Shown: positions 9,511 through 17,441, numbered from the stretch's first letter. The stretch: 27,520 bases of DNA from Chara braunii (GCA_003427395.1 BFEA01000060.1:3083602-3111121), one strand, 5' to 3'. A program made the numbers and translations. The notes: a model not told the origin generated them from the letters alone.

Positions 9511-9579
9511 AGGCAAAAGTGGTCAGGGTACAGTTAGCATGGCCCCTGGTCGTAGATAGGTAATGGTCGATTTCGGAAA

Positions 9580-9581
<2 letters not shown>

Positions 9582-9637
<56 letters not shown>
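9582..9637. repeat. (TA)n microsatellite
   Basis: About 28 TA units immediately left of a hammerhead-associated repeat. Further TA tracts lie at 9670-9700, 9764-9778 and 9870-9876. Confidence 0.95.
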
Positions 9638-9639
<2 letters not shown>

Positions 9640-9763
9640 TCAAATAGAACTGCCTGGTAAACCGTAGGCTATATATATATACATATATCATATATATATA
9701 CCTCGTTTGTTGTCCTCTTCTCTCTCTCTGCCTACGGTTTACCGGGCAGTTCTGTTTGTGACG
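9638..9763. repeat. Inverted pair of hammerhead-repeat units
   Basis: 9638-9669 is the reverse complement (few mismatches) of 9730-9763; the shared core is GCCTACGGTTTACC. The plus-oriented unit starts at 9701 with CCTCGTTTGTTGTCCTCTTC. The same unit follows the ribozyme cleavage sites at 9799 and 18271. Confidence 0.8.
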
Positions 9764-9779
9764 ATATATATATATATAG

Positions 9780-9873
9780 CTCCGACGAAACAGTTTGTCA
9801 CAGCCCCTCGTTTGTTGTCCTCTTCTCCCTCTCTGCCTACGGTTTACCGTAGGCAGTTCTATTTGTGACGATA
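9780..9873 (+). ncRNA. Hammerhead ribozyme 3' half plus downstream repeat unit
   Basis: CTCCGACGAAACAGTTTGTC (9780-9799) is the second strand of stem II, the invariant GAAA, a 3-bp stem III (ACA/TGT, loop GTT) and the cleavage triplet GTC. The CTGATGA half is missing; (TA)n occupies its place. After the cleavage site the sequence matches 18272 onward for about 70 bases and ends in TATATA. This copy cannot self-cleave alone. Confidence 0.65.
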
Positions 9874-9936
9874 TATAGCGTTAATTTATTTATTTTTCCT
9901 ATCACACGTCCGTCTGAGGGCATACTTACACGAGGA

Positions 9937-10178
9937 GTCATCCTTGCGCAGGGGCCAAGTCCCACTAGCAGCGTTGAGCTACCTCAACGCCTGAATCTGG
10001 ACGTGTTTGTGGACACGTGCAGTTGAGGAAACTCAACACCATTTCTGCACATCTCCGCAAAAGCGTCCACATTCAGGCGTTGAGGTAGCTCAACGCTGCT
10101 AGTGGGACTTGGCCCCAGGGGCCATACTAATCTTCTCTCTCTGTATCGTTCCAATCCTTTTAACGGATGTCCCGAAGC
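9937..10178 (-). pseudogene. U6 snRNA pseudogene, copy 1, split by MITE B2
   Basis: On the minus strand, 10178 to 10117 reads CTTCGGGACATCC, TTGGAACGATACAGAGA, GATTAGTATGGCCCC, all landmarks of plant U6 snRNA. After the 166-bp MITE (9951-10116), CTGCGCAAGGATGAC continues the U6 sequence to 9937, where homology stops, so the 3' end is lost. U6 forms the catalytic core of the spliceosome. Here the invariant AGC triad reads AGT, extra bases lie after ACAGAGA and before ATTGG, and the MITE interrupts the gene. It is dead as an snRNA gene. Confidence 0.85.
9951..10116. mobile_element. MITE, family B (copy B2), 166 bp, inside U6
   Basis: Near-perfect terminal inverted repeats of about 55 bases starting GGGGCCAAGTCCCACTAGC. 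It sits inside the U6 pseudogene, so both boundaries can be read from the known U6 sequence. The flanks then suggest a 2-bp AG duplication, though GGGGCC at both sides makes this ambiguous. Confidence 0.85.
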
Positions 10179-10180
10179 AT

Positions 10181-10342
10181 GGTCCCACTAGCGAAGGGGA
10201 TAGGATAGAAATCCTGAATCTGGCTATGTTTTGTGCAGAGATGCAGAAAAGCAGTTCTATCTCGATTTCCTGCTCCTGTCCTCAAACACGTCCAGATTCA
10301 GGCATTCAATCCGATGCTCTTTGCAAATGGGACCACGGCCCC
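10181..10342. mobile_element. MITE, family B (copy B3)
   Basis: GGTCCCACTAGCGAAGGGGA at the left and ATGGGACCACGGCCCC at the right. The interior is very close to B1 (ATGCAGAAAAGCAGTTC, CTCGATTTCCTGC). It lies next to the 5' end of U6 copy 1. Confidence 0.75.
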
Positions 10343-10470
10343 GCCGATGGACAATGCAAACAACTTTTGCCTGAGTGTCTTGGTAAACTTCCCAACCAAA
10401 TTCGAGATTACAAAAAAATAAAAATAAAAAAAATGGCGGTACTAAAGGCTTCTGAAAAGCTGTGCCCTAA

Positions 10471-10566
10471 AACTCGTTATATACACAAACACATATATAA
10501 CGAGTTTTACATAACGTACATAACGTACGTTCTAGTCGAATAACACATTGTATTCGAATACAATGT
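10471..10566. other. 13-bp perfect hairpin and 22-bp perfect palindrome
   Basis: AACTCGTTATATA (10471-10483) pairs perfectly with 10494-10506 around a 10-base loop. A perfect 22-base palindrome centred on TTCGAA spans 10545-10566. Both lie between MITEs B3 and B4 in TA/ACGT-rich sequence. Confidence 0.8.
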
Positions 10567-10608
10567 ACCCCGTACGTTGTATTCGTATGCAAGGTACGTA
10601 CTTTTTCT

Positions 10609-10767
10609 GGCCAGCTTTGACTTTGCTCAACGCCTGAATCTGGACGTGTTTGAGGCGATGTGCGGTTTGGGAAACTCAACGCGATTTCTGCACATCTCCA
10701 CATCTCCACAAACACGTCCAGATTCAGGGGTTGAGGAAACTCAACCCTGCCAGTGGGACTTTGCCCC
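10609..10767. mobile_element. MITE, family B (copy B4)
   Basis: GCCTGAATCTGGACGTGTTT at the left pairs with AAACACGTCCAGATTCAGG at the right. CAGTGGGACTTTGCCCC forms the right end as in B2. The left tip is degenerate. Confidence 0.7.
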
Positions 10768-10804
10768 TGTACGAAGATCCACTGGCATTTCTTTTCCGTT
10801 CCGT

Positions 10805-10869
10805 GAGTAGTGTGACGACGCCCATAGTCCCAGTGTGACTATGGGACTATGGGCGTCGCTCCACTACTC
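10805..10869. repeat. 28-bp foldback at the left end of MITE A2
   Basis: 10805-10832 is the reverse complement of 10842-10869 with three mismatches, so a partial extra terminus lies head-to-head with the MITE end. Confidence 0.75.
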
Positions 10870-10972
10870 CGGAAATGCACAAAAGACAAAAATCATAGCG
10901 ATGTATCTTTCCTTGTTCTAGGGGAAGATTCACTCTCGTTTTGCACATTTCGAGAGTGGTGGAGCGAGGCCC
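10851..10972 (+). mobile_element. MITE, family A (copy A2), 122 bp
   Basis: Terminal inverted repeats GGGCGTCGCTCCACTACTC and the complement of GGGCCTCGCTCCACCACTC. The interior is the reverse complement of A1, and the length is identical. The two copies are in opposite orientation about 8 kb apart. Confidence 0.75.
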
Positions 10973-11030
10973 TGTGGCCTGAAGCGGCGGTAGAGAATGC
11001 GAGAGTAGGCAAAAGAAAAGAATCATTCAG

Positions 11031-11103
11031 AAATATGGACCATTTCTCGATTTATGCGTGTCATCCATGCGCAGCTGGGGGCATATGCTAAGCTCTCTGT
11101 ATC

Positions 11104-11134
<31 letters not shown>

Positions 11135-11364
11135 CGAAAAGTTTTTAATATTCAATTGAGAATGTTCTCAATCTTCAAAATGAATCCAAAAATTTTGAGT
11201 AGAGAAGTCGAAGAAATTGGCGACCAATCACGAAAAAGAACAACAAAAAAGGGGGGAAAAAAGCCTCAGTTAGATTGAAAAAATAAATAAATAAATAAAT
11301 AAATTTAAAAGAAAAAACGAAAACTCTCTGTATCGTTCCAATTTTAACGGATGTCCCCAAGGAC
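11031..11364 (-). pseudogene. U6 snRNA pseudogene, copy 2, split by a 220-bp insertion
   Basis: On the minus strand, 11364 to 11335 reads GTCCTTGGGGACATCCG and AAAATTGGAACGATACAGAG. After the insertion (11323-11104) it resumes with CTTAGCATATGCCCCC, CTGCGCATGGATGACACGC and AAATCGAGAAATGGTCC to about 11031. Without the insert the length is about 103 bases, matching U6. The AGC triad is intact. A TATA-like stretch (11391-11397) lies about 28 bases before the 5' end, as in plant Pol III U6 promoters. No upstream USE element or T-run terminator is clear. It may be a former true gene, since this copy is full length. Confidence 0.88.
11104..11323. mobile_element. 220-bp insertion with 11-bp target duplication
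   Basis: CTCTCTGTATC stands on both sides (11093-11103 and 11324-11334) and is part of U6, so this is a target-site duplication. The insert begins with 27 A residues and ends in (AAAT)n plus A-rich DNA. The A-rich end points to a retroposon in plus orientation; the leading A-run is odd. Its interior matches nothing I recognise. Confidence 0.75.
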
Positions 11365-11370
11365 AATAAT

Positions 11371-11418
11371 CGTTGATTTCTTTCCGAATGGATATAGCGT
11401 TGATTTCTTTCCGAATGG
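11371..11418. repeat. Tandem 27-bp duplication
   Basis: CGTTGATTTCTTTCCGAATGG occurs at 11371 and again at 11398, in the region upstream of U6 copy 2. Confidence 0.85.
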
Positions 11419-11469
11419 TTCTTTTCATCGCGCCTGACGCGGCTGGCAGAAAATCTGGGAGCACACATT

Positions 11470-11964
11470 TAGATTCTGCATGTCAAGTGTAACCCGCACT
11501 TCCTCGGCGCTTTGGTCGACTCGGAATGGGCATCGTGGCAGCCGGTGGGAGGAGGACGTCGGGATATCGTGGAGGAGGAATTGAGCGGTAGGGAGGGGAA
11601 GGTGAAGCCCCCTCTCCGACTGTCACAGTAGTAGCTCAAAGGGAGGACCGGCGGGAAGGGAGAGAGATTGTGAGACGGACGGACGAGCGGGCGGAAGATT
11701 CCCTACGCTCGCTCTCCTCCTCTCAACATTGTTGTCGTCATCGTCCGCGCTGTCTTCCGTCAGCACACTCACACCAGAAGTTCAGACTTCCACCTAGTAC
11801 CTACCCCCCCCAAGCCGACACCCCCGTACCTACCTTCTCCTCTTTCTTCCCCCCTCTCTCCTTACCCTACCCCCCTCTCAAGCACCTCTTTTGGTGCTTC
11901 ACTGCTTCTTCTTTCTCGTCGAACCGACGAGTGCAAATCGCATCGCTTTAGTAACGTCTGACTA

Positions 11965-12058
<94 letters not shown>

Positions 12059-12059
12059 N

Positions 12060-12136
<77 letters not shown>

Positions 12137-12142
12137 AACGTG
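11470..12142 (+). promoter_or_regulatory. Upstream region and 5' leader of the MPH1-like gene
   Basis: The sequence just before the gene is strongly C/T-rich (11695-11920), as in many plant core promoters and leaders. It then runs into (CA)n (11966-12011) and (GA)n (12012-12135), with one N at 12059. No canonical TATA box was found near the gene. The transcription start cannot be placed. Confidence 0.35.
11966..12135. repeat. (CA)n(GA)n compound microsatellite
   Basis: About 23 CA units followed by about 62 GA units with an N at 12059. It lies 7 bases before the first ATG of the gene. Confidence 0.97.
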
Positions 12143-13168
12143 ATGAGCATGGCGGCATCTTGCGTTGCTGGATCCGGTTCCGTGCGCGCTGTCGCACAGC
12201 AGAGTGTGACGGCGTCGTCGTCCTCGTCCGCAACAGCGATGGCGACTGCTACTGCTAAGGGCGATTGTCTCTCTCCCTCGGTCTTTTGCGCCAAGCTGAA
12301 CGCTTGTCAGAATCAGCAGCAGCAACAGCCGCTACAGGGGTCTTTGTCCGCCGCTCGCCACGTGTCGGCCTTTCGTTCCAAATCGACTGCCAATGGCTTC
12401 GCAGTACAGCTGACCGTCCCAGGCACGATTGACAGCAGAAGACCTCTTACTCAGAGGCGATGGCCGTCTTCATCGTCGATGATGATTCCAGTGAAAGCGA
12501 CGACGGACAACGTGGAGGCGGCGGAGGTTGAAGCCGCTGCAACGTCGACCTCGGGCGGCGATGGCGGCGAGGAGGAGTGCAACGATGCCAGCTGTGCTCC
12601 TGAGAAGGAGGTAGGTAAGGTGAGCCTGTCCTGGGAAGCCCAAGAGAAGACGAAAGTCACGGGTACCTTTCCGCCCATGTCGAAGCCGTCAGCAGCTGCC
12701 TCCTCCTCCTCCTCTCTTCCTCCTCCTCCTCCCGCTCCCAGTGCCCGAGTCTGGACAGGCTACGTTGAAAAGGACACAGCTGGTCAGACCAACATCTACT
12801 CAGTGGAGCCGACTGTCTACGTGTCCGACCAACCCATGAGCAGCACAACTCTCTCCGCTGGCATCGGAGGCCTTCTAGCGCTTCTGGGCGTGTGCGGCGC
12901 GCTTCTCTTCGTGGCTACGAGCAAGCCACCACCTACGGTGGAACCGACCTCGACGGCTCCAGTCGAGCGGCTGGACAAAGGTTCTGGCAGGTCGGAGGTG
13001 AAGAGGGCCAGAGCACTGGGGTTGAATCTTCCAGAGGATTTCCCAGAGGCAGCTCCTGAACCAGTATCAGCAACCCCATCCTCTTCTGAGCCCGAAGCTG
13101 CCGACCTCGAGGCAGAAGCGCCTGCCGAAGCTGCCGACCTCGCTGCTCCTGTATCTGAGTCTTCCTAA
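12143..13168 (+). CDS. MPH1: MPH1-like thylakoid membrane protein, plastid-targeted
   Basis: An intronless 341-residue frame. The start is placed at 12143, just after the microsatellite; a second ATG lies two codons later. The frame stays open further upstream only through the repeat and an N. Residues 1-115 are rich in Ser, Ala, Thr and Gln with almost no acidic residues, typical of a chloroplast transit peptide; IPVKAT (115-120) could be near the cleavage site. An acidic linker (123-160), a Pro/Ser stretch (180-200), a conserved-looking block VWTGYVEKD...NIYSVEPTVYV (203-227) and one membrane helix (about 236-258) follow. A Pro/Glu/Ala-rich tail ends the protein. The block plus helix resembles plant MPH1, a proline-rich thylakoid protein that protects photosystem II in high light. 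The family name rests on memory of that motif and is less sure than plastid targeting. The Ala/Glu-rich tail is probably lineage-specific. Confidence 0.85.
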   Translation: MSMAASCVAGSGSVRAVAQQSVTASSSSSATAMATATAKGDCLSPSVFCAKLNACQNQQQQQPLQGSLSAARHVSAFRSKSTANGFAVQLTVPGTIDSRRPLTQRRWPSSSSMMIPVKATTDNVEAAEVEAAATSTSGGDGGEEECNDASCAPEKEVGKVSLSWEAQEKTKVTGTFPPMSKPSAAASSSSSLPPPPPAPSARVWTGYVEKDTAGQTNIYSVEPTVYVSDQPMSSTTLSAGIGGLLALLGVCGALLFVATSKPPPTVEPTSTAPVERLDKGSGRSEVKRARALGLNLPEDFPEAAPEPVSATPSSSEPEAADLEAEAPAEAADLAAPVSESS

Positions 13169-13980
13169 GGGAAGCACACAGGCACTGTAACTCGCAGACG
13201 AAGCTATAGTAGTGCTACCGTAACGGTGGTTCGTATGCAGGTTAAGGTGTACGTCGGGGGGGGGAGCTTACAACTTAGGCTCATCGTTTTGCCAAAGAGT
13301 GAAGTGAGGCGAAGTGTATAACCTGAGGGCCGAGGCAGGCTGAGTGAGGCTCGGATGGTTGGTACTCAGAAGAAAGACCGGGGAGGAGAGGGGGGGAGGA
13401 GAAGGGGGGGGGAACCTGAGTAGGCGAGGGTGTTTCTCGTACTACTCAGAAGAACTGAGGTTCGAACTTGGTGAACTTCGAATACATCCAGATCCGTCCG
13501 CAGGCAGTGGGGGGGGATAACTTAGCCCCGGGAGGGAGGGGGGTGGGGGTGTCGAGGAGAACAGCCGGTCCGGGAGCGGGTGGCTGGCAGCCTGGCACCC
13601 CTCTGCTCGAAGCTCTAGCGCAGCCGAGCGGAATGGCGGGAATGGTGGGATCTATATTTGGGCTCGGCGCGGAGTAGTGGAGACACCAGTGCATACGCGC
13701 ACGCACAAACCCGAGTCTTGCCTCGTCAGCGGAGGAGACGCCAGTAGATGTACTCACCCGGCTCGGCGCGCAATGGAGACACCGGTACTACCGCAAGCGT
13801 CGAACAATGTTGATGAGGATTAGGATTATGAAGTGGACACAGCAAGTGCTGCGGCCACGTCAGCGCCACGTCAGCCGTACGTCGGTGGACGGGGTCGGTC
13901 TTCATCTTTGTTTGATTGACAGTTGTGCGTGCGCCTCTCAGGAGCTTGTGAGTAGCCAGGCAGGGATGTAGCCAAGCAAG
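13169..13980. other. 3' flank of the gene; G-rich tracts, no other gene
   Basis: TGTAA, a poly-A signal in green algae, lies at about 13187, but its use here is unproven. G-rich stretches occur at 13255-13265, 13380-13412 and 13508-13550. GAGGTTCGAACTTGG at about 13457-13471 is a lone B-box-like motif, perhaps a SINE trace. No coding frame is supported. Confidence 0.45.
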
Positions 13981-14135
13981 GAAACGGATGGATAGCTGGC
14001 TAACTGGTTGGCTATCCGGCTGACTAACCGGCTGGCTAACTGGCTGGCTAACCGGCTGGCTGACCGGCTGGCTAGCCGGCTGTAGCCAGGCAGGGAAACG
14101 GATGGATAGCTGGCTAACTGCCTGGCTATTTATGT
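13969..14135. repeat. (GGCTGGCTAACC)-type tandem repeat within a ~110-bp duplication
   Basis: Units of 8-12 bases (GGCTGGCTAACC and variants) fill about 13990-14080. The flanking segment GGAAACGGATGGATAGCTGG is present at about 13979 and again near 14094. Confidence 0.85.
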
Positions 14136-14728
14136 CTCCCTATGCCCGGCGGAGCTGGCTATCCGGCTATTCGTGTAGCTCATTGTGAGGGATACTGGCT
14201 AACTTGAGGACACATTCAACACCCTGGACAGAACTCAGTCTGTGGTGTGCGGCGGGTTAGCCCCGAAAGCAACAGTACTGTAGTTGGACCTTCCCAGGGA
14301 TGATGCACAGTGGCGAGATGGTTGGGGTGGACCCGGGTGGTTGCTGCTAATTGCTAATTAAACCCCTCGATGTTACGAAATTGCAATTCGGGGATTGAGA
14401 GTAGTATGACCTGCCCCACCCGAATTCCGGCCGTGTGATTCGCAGATCACGCGCCGCAATTCAAGCTGTGGGGATTAGTCGCAGGTTCGAGGCCTCACAT
14501 TGTACGACCACGTTGCCGTTGTCGAAAGGAGTAATATGGGAAGGAGGAAGCAAAGGGGGGGGAGTGAGTGATGGCGATTTGTAGAGAAGGGAAGCTACTG
14601 TAAGATTAGGGAGTTGAGTATCGTGAAAGGAATTGTATAGAGGAGGTACTATATGAAATGTGTTGCATTTACGAGGAGTGGAACGGACGAGGCGCACTTG
14701 TCCACGCAAGCCACAGTCAGTCTCTAAT

Positions 14729-14731
<3 letters not shown>
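14136..14731. other. No gene; possible SINE B box
   Basis: Mixed sequence. GCAGGTTCGAGGCCTC at about 14481-14496 matches a Pol III B box on the plus strand, but no A box or cloverleaf was found. Confidence 0.4.

Positions 14732-14791
<60 letters not shown>
14732..14791. repeat. (TG)n(AG)n microsatellite before the gap
   Basis: About 24 TG units then AG units running into the Ns. Confidence 0.95.
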
Positions 14792-15506
14792 NNNNNNNNN
14801 NNNNNNNNNNNNNNNNNNNNNNNNNNNNNNNNNNNNNNNNNNNNNNNNNNNNNNNNNNNNNNNNNNNNNNNNNNNNNNNNNNNNNNNNNNNNNNNNNNNN
14901 NNNNNNNNNNNNNNNNNNNNNNNNNNNNNNNNNNNNNNNNNNNNNNNNNNNNNNNNNNNNNNNNNNNNNNNNNNNNNNNNNNNNNNNNNNNNNNNNNNNN
15001 NNNNNNNNNNNNNNNNNNNNNNNNNNNNNNNNNNNNNNNNNNNNNNNNNNNNNNNNNNNNNNNNNNNNNNNNNNNNNNNNNNNNNNNNNNNNNNNNNNNN
15101 NNNNNNNNNNNNNNNNNNNNNNNNNNNNNNNNNNNNNNNNNNNNNNNNNNNNNNNNNNNNNNNNNNNNNNNNNNNNNNNNNNNNNNNNNNNNNNNNNNNN
15201 NNNNNNNNNNNNNNNNNNNNNNNNNNNNNNNNNNNNNNNNNNNNNNNNNNNNNNNNNNNNNNNNNNNNNNNNNNNNNNNNNNNNNNNNNNNNNNNNNNNN
15301 NNNNNNNNNNNNNNNNNNNNNNNNNNNNNNNNNNNNNNNNNNNNNNNNNNNNNNNNNNNNNNNNNNNNNNNNNNNNNNNNNNNNNNNNNNNNNNNNNNNN
15401 NNNNNNNNNNNNNNNNNNNNNNNNNNNNNNNNNNNNNNNNNNNNNNNNNNNNNNNNNNNNNNNNNNNNNNNNNNNNNNNNNNNNNNNNNNNNNNNNNNNN
15501 NNNNNN
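14792..15506. other. Assembly gap (715 Ns)
   Basis: Undetermined bases; frames reported across it are meaningless. Its left edge is a GA microsatellite, a likely cause of the gap. Confidence 0.99.
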
Positions 15507-15654
15507 GATTATGTGGTCGGGGGGCTGCGCCTGCTGGGCTTGGCTGTGGAACTATAACGCTTGGACTTGTGCGATACCTAACTCGTTCACCGTGACATCA
15601 CCTCTGTGGTCTCTTTTTTTCTGTGTGTGAAAGGGGTTTAGTTCCTAGCTTTAT

Positions 15655-15745
15655 AATTGTATCTGCCATCACTCGAACTCATGATCTGTTCTGTAACTGT
15701 GTGCAGTCGGCTAGCTAGTCGGTGCACTACTTAGTACTCGCTGTG
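15655..15745 (-). repeat. tRNA-derived SINE fragment
   Basis: On the minus strand, TAGCTAGCCGACTGCAC resembles an A box and, about 35 bases on, CATGAGTTCGAGTGATGG resembles a B box. The segment ACAGATCA-GAGTTC is shared with the minus-strand copy at about 17745-17785. No full tRNA fold. Confidence 0.45.
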
Positions 15746-15800
15746 TTATGTGTGCCGAATGCTGGTTGGTTTGTGAAGTTTGTCCCGTAAGAGTAGTTTG

Positions 15801-16099
15801 AGGTTGATGGTAAGGCACGCGAGTGGTATTCAGGAGGTCCTGGGTTCAATCCCCATTGGCTTCATGTATGTCCTCTTGGGCAAGCGTGGCGCCCGCCACC
15901 TAGAGATAGCCGGTTGGTCCCCCCAATTGGCATTAAAAAACAGTCTCGGCTGATCATGTTCATAGGGGGAGGGGTAGTCGGGGAGGCACAGCGACTGGCC
16001 ACTCAGATGATGCTCTGTCCCTCTGCTACCTGCTGTCCCCTGGCCGGTGTCCCCCAGTGTAGGGGCTCCCCGAAGGCAATAAGGCCACCCTGGGCTGAA
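15801..16099 (+). repeat. tRNA-derived SINE
   Basis: GATGGTAAGGCACGCG (A-box side) followed by GGTCCTGGGTTCAATCCCC (15837-15855; B box) in tRNA spacing, then a body unrelated to tRNA. The head resembles plant Au-type SINEs, which begin with a tRNA region of this kind. The 3' limit is unclear because another retrocopy is inserted at 16114. Confidence 0.55.
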
Positions 16100-16113
16100 A
16101 AGGCCACCCGATG

Positions 16114-17427
16114 TCTTTTTTTTTTTTTTCCTTCTTTTTTTTTTTGAAGGTCGAACCATATTCTTGGAATTTCGCCAAATGGCGAAAAAACTTCAAAAAA
16201 GAGAGTCAGCACCATTAACCCGAATGCCCACATGGCTATCATCAACACGTGGGAAAGAGTCCTCCAAGGTAGCACAAGAACAAACTGCCGCTGTGAATAA
16301 GGTTGCAAATAGACAAATTTCTGCACCACACTACTCTCATCCGACGAACCAGCACCCCTTTCCAACTGTGTTGAATGTCAAAATTCGCTATCATAATGAT
16401 GTTGCTGCACAATTTCCTAACCTTTGTTTTACCGGTACCGTCATTGTAAACAATTTCATCGGCCAACCTTTTTCTAACATGAATTCCGAATCTGGTCAAA
16501 ATATGGTGGGACAACGGGCATCGTAGACGAAATCTAGACCGCTTCTCACTAAATGTGTGGACAGCCCAATAAGCAGCAATCAGACCATCGAAACTCCAGC
16601 ACTTCAAGTTGCAACGACGCACATGATTGTTTAGAAGACCAGACAACGAACGACTCAAGGCCAATGAACGACTCAAGAAGGGCACAATTGGGTCGAAAAT
16701 AAGAATGACACTATTCTTATTCAAACCACGAGCATGATGTAATTCCGTTCTGCCAAAATCAGAGTAAACCAAACTACCCCCAAATAATCTGCGAAGAATC
16801 TCCCATGGATCAACCAAACGACTTCCCCCAACAAATGTGACAACGACCCGATGCTTCGCATTGACCCTGCATTGCTCAAGGATTTTAATCAGACTTATGG
16901 ACGAGAGCCCCTCAATAGAGTGAAACAAAATAACCGAACCACAATAAGAAGTCAAAACTCTTGCAGCACTCTCATTGCCTTTGACAATTCGCCTTTTATC
17001 CCAAATCATTTCTCTTATCTCCTTCCTACGTCTCCTTGTTTTTCTAGGCTTATCCCTTGTATTAAGAGCAGGTGACAACAATCGATTCAATTTTTTCTTG
17101 GTCTCCAACACTTCCCCCGTGGAACATCGACATAGGGGTATGATAGCATATGTATGATTACCACATCTATGTATCCATTGATACAGTCTTTCATTTCGCT
17201 TCCCACCATCAACTATCTTTTGTTGACATGAGCGGCAAACATGTTCCCTCCAGCGCAAGTGAAACTTCCGTTGAGGACTACCTATATGGACATGATGCCG
17301 AGTCCACGGCGAGACCAGAGCATAAACCAAAGGACCCTCCCACTCGTCAAATCCTTCATTATGAGATGGCGAAGACAATGAAGAAAGAAGTCCATGGCGA
17401 GACCAGAGCATAAACCAAAGGACCCTC
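16114..17427 (-). mobile_element. Retrocopy with GIY-YIG ORF, 14-bp target duplication
   Basis: The same 14 bases AAGGCCACCCGATG stand at 16100-16113 and 17428-17441. The minus-strand 3' end (16114-16146) is A-rich (A13 and A11 runs separated by GAAGG). Together these show insertion by target-primed reverse transcription. The 5' end is truncated and carries a 38-bp direct duplication: 17390-17427 repeats 17302-17339. A 7-bp hairpin (16170-16187) lies before the tail. The encoded domain suggests a Penelope-like element, but the reverse transcriptase is not in this copy. Confidence 0.8.
16242..17427 (-). CDS. GIY-YIG endonuclease-domain protein, 5'-truncated
   Basis: A continuous frame of nearly 400 codons. 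With the first residue at 17465 (a TTG in flanking DNA, so not a real start), the GIY-YIG signature runs from about residue 45 to 140: LVY (46-48), HIG followed by S (60-63), catalytic-type Arg in LRWREH (R71, H75), Glu (E121) and Asn in LSPALN (N135). The LYQW and IIPL segments between are typical of this nuclease fold. Such domains cut the target in Penelope-like retroelements. About 260 further residues have no motif I recognise: no YADD-type reverse transcriptase box is seen. The real N-terminus is lost. Whether the reverse transcriptase lay upstream (canonical order) or is absent cannot be told. The open frame suggests a fairly recent insertion. Confidence 0.7.
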
Positions 17428-17441
17428 AAGGCCACCCGATG

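Noticed and set aside
9582-9637. Replication origin from the AT tract
   Set aside because: It is a plain TA microsatellite; nothing else supports an origin.
11891-12142. N-terminal extension of the MPH1-like frame through (CA)n(GA)n
   Set aside because: The residues are only His/Thr and Arg/Glu repeats, the frame crosses an N, and a normal transit peptide begins at 12143.
14660-15630. Long frames of about 300 codons
   Set aside because: They consist of the 715-base gap plus a TG microsatellite.
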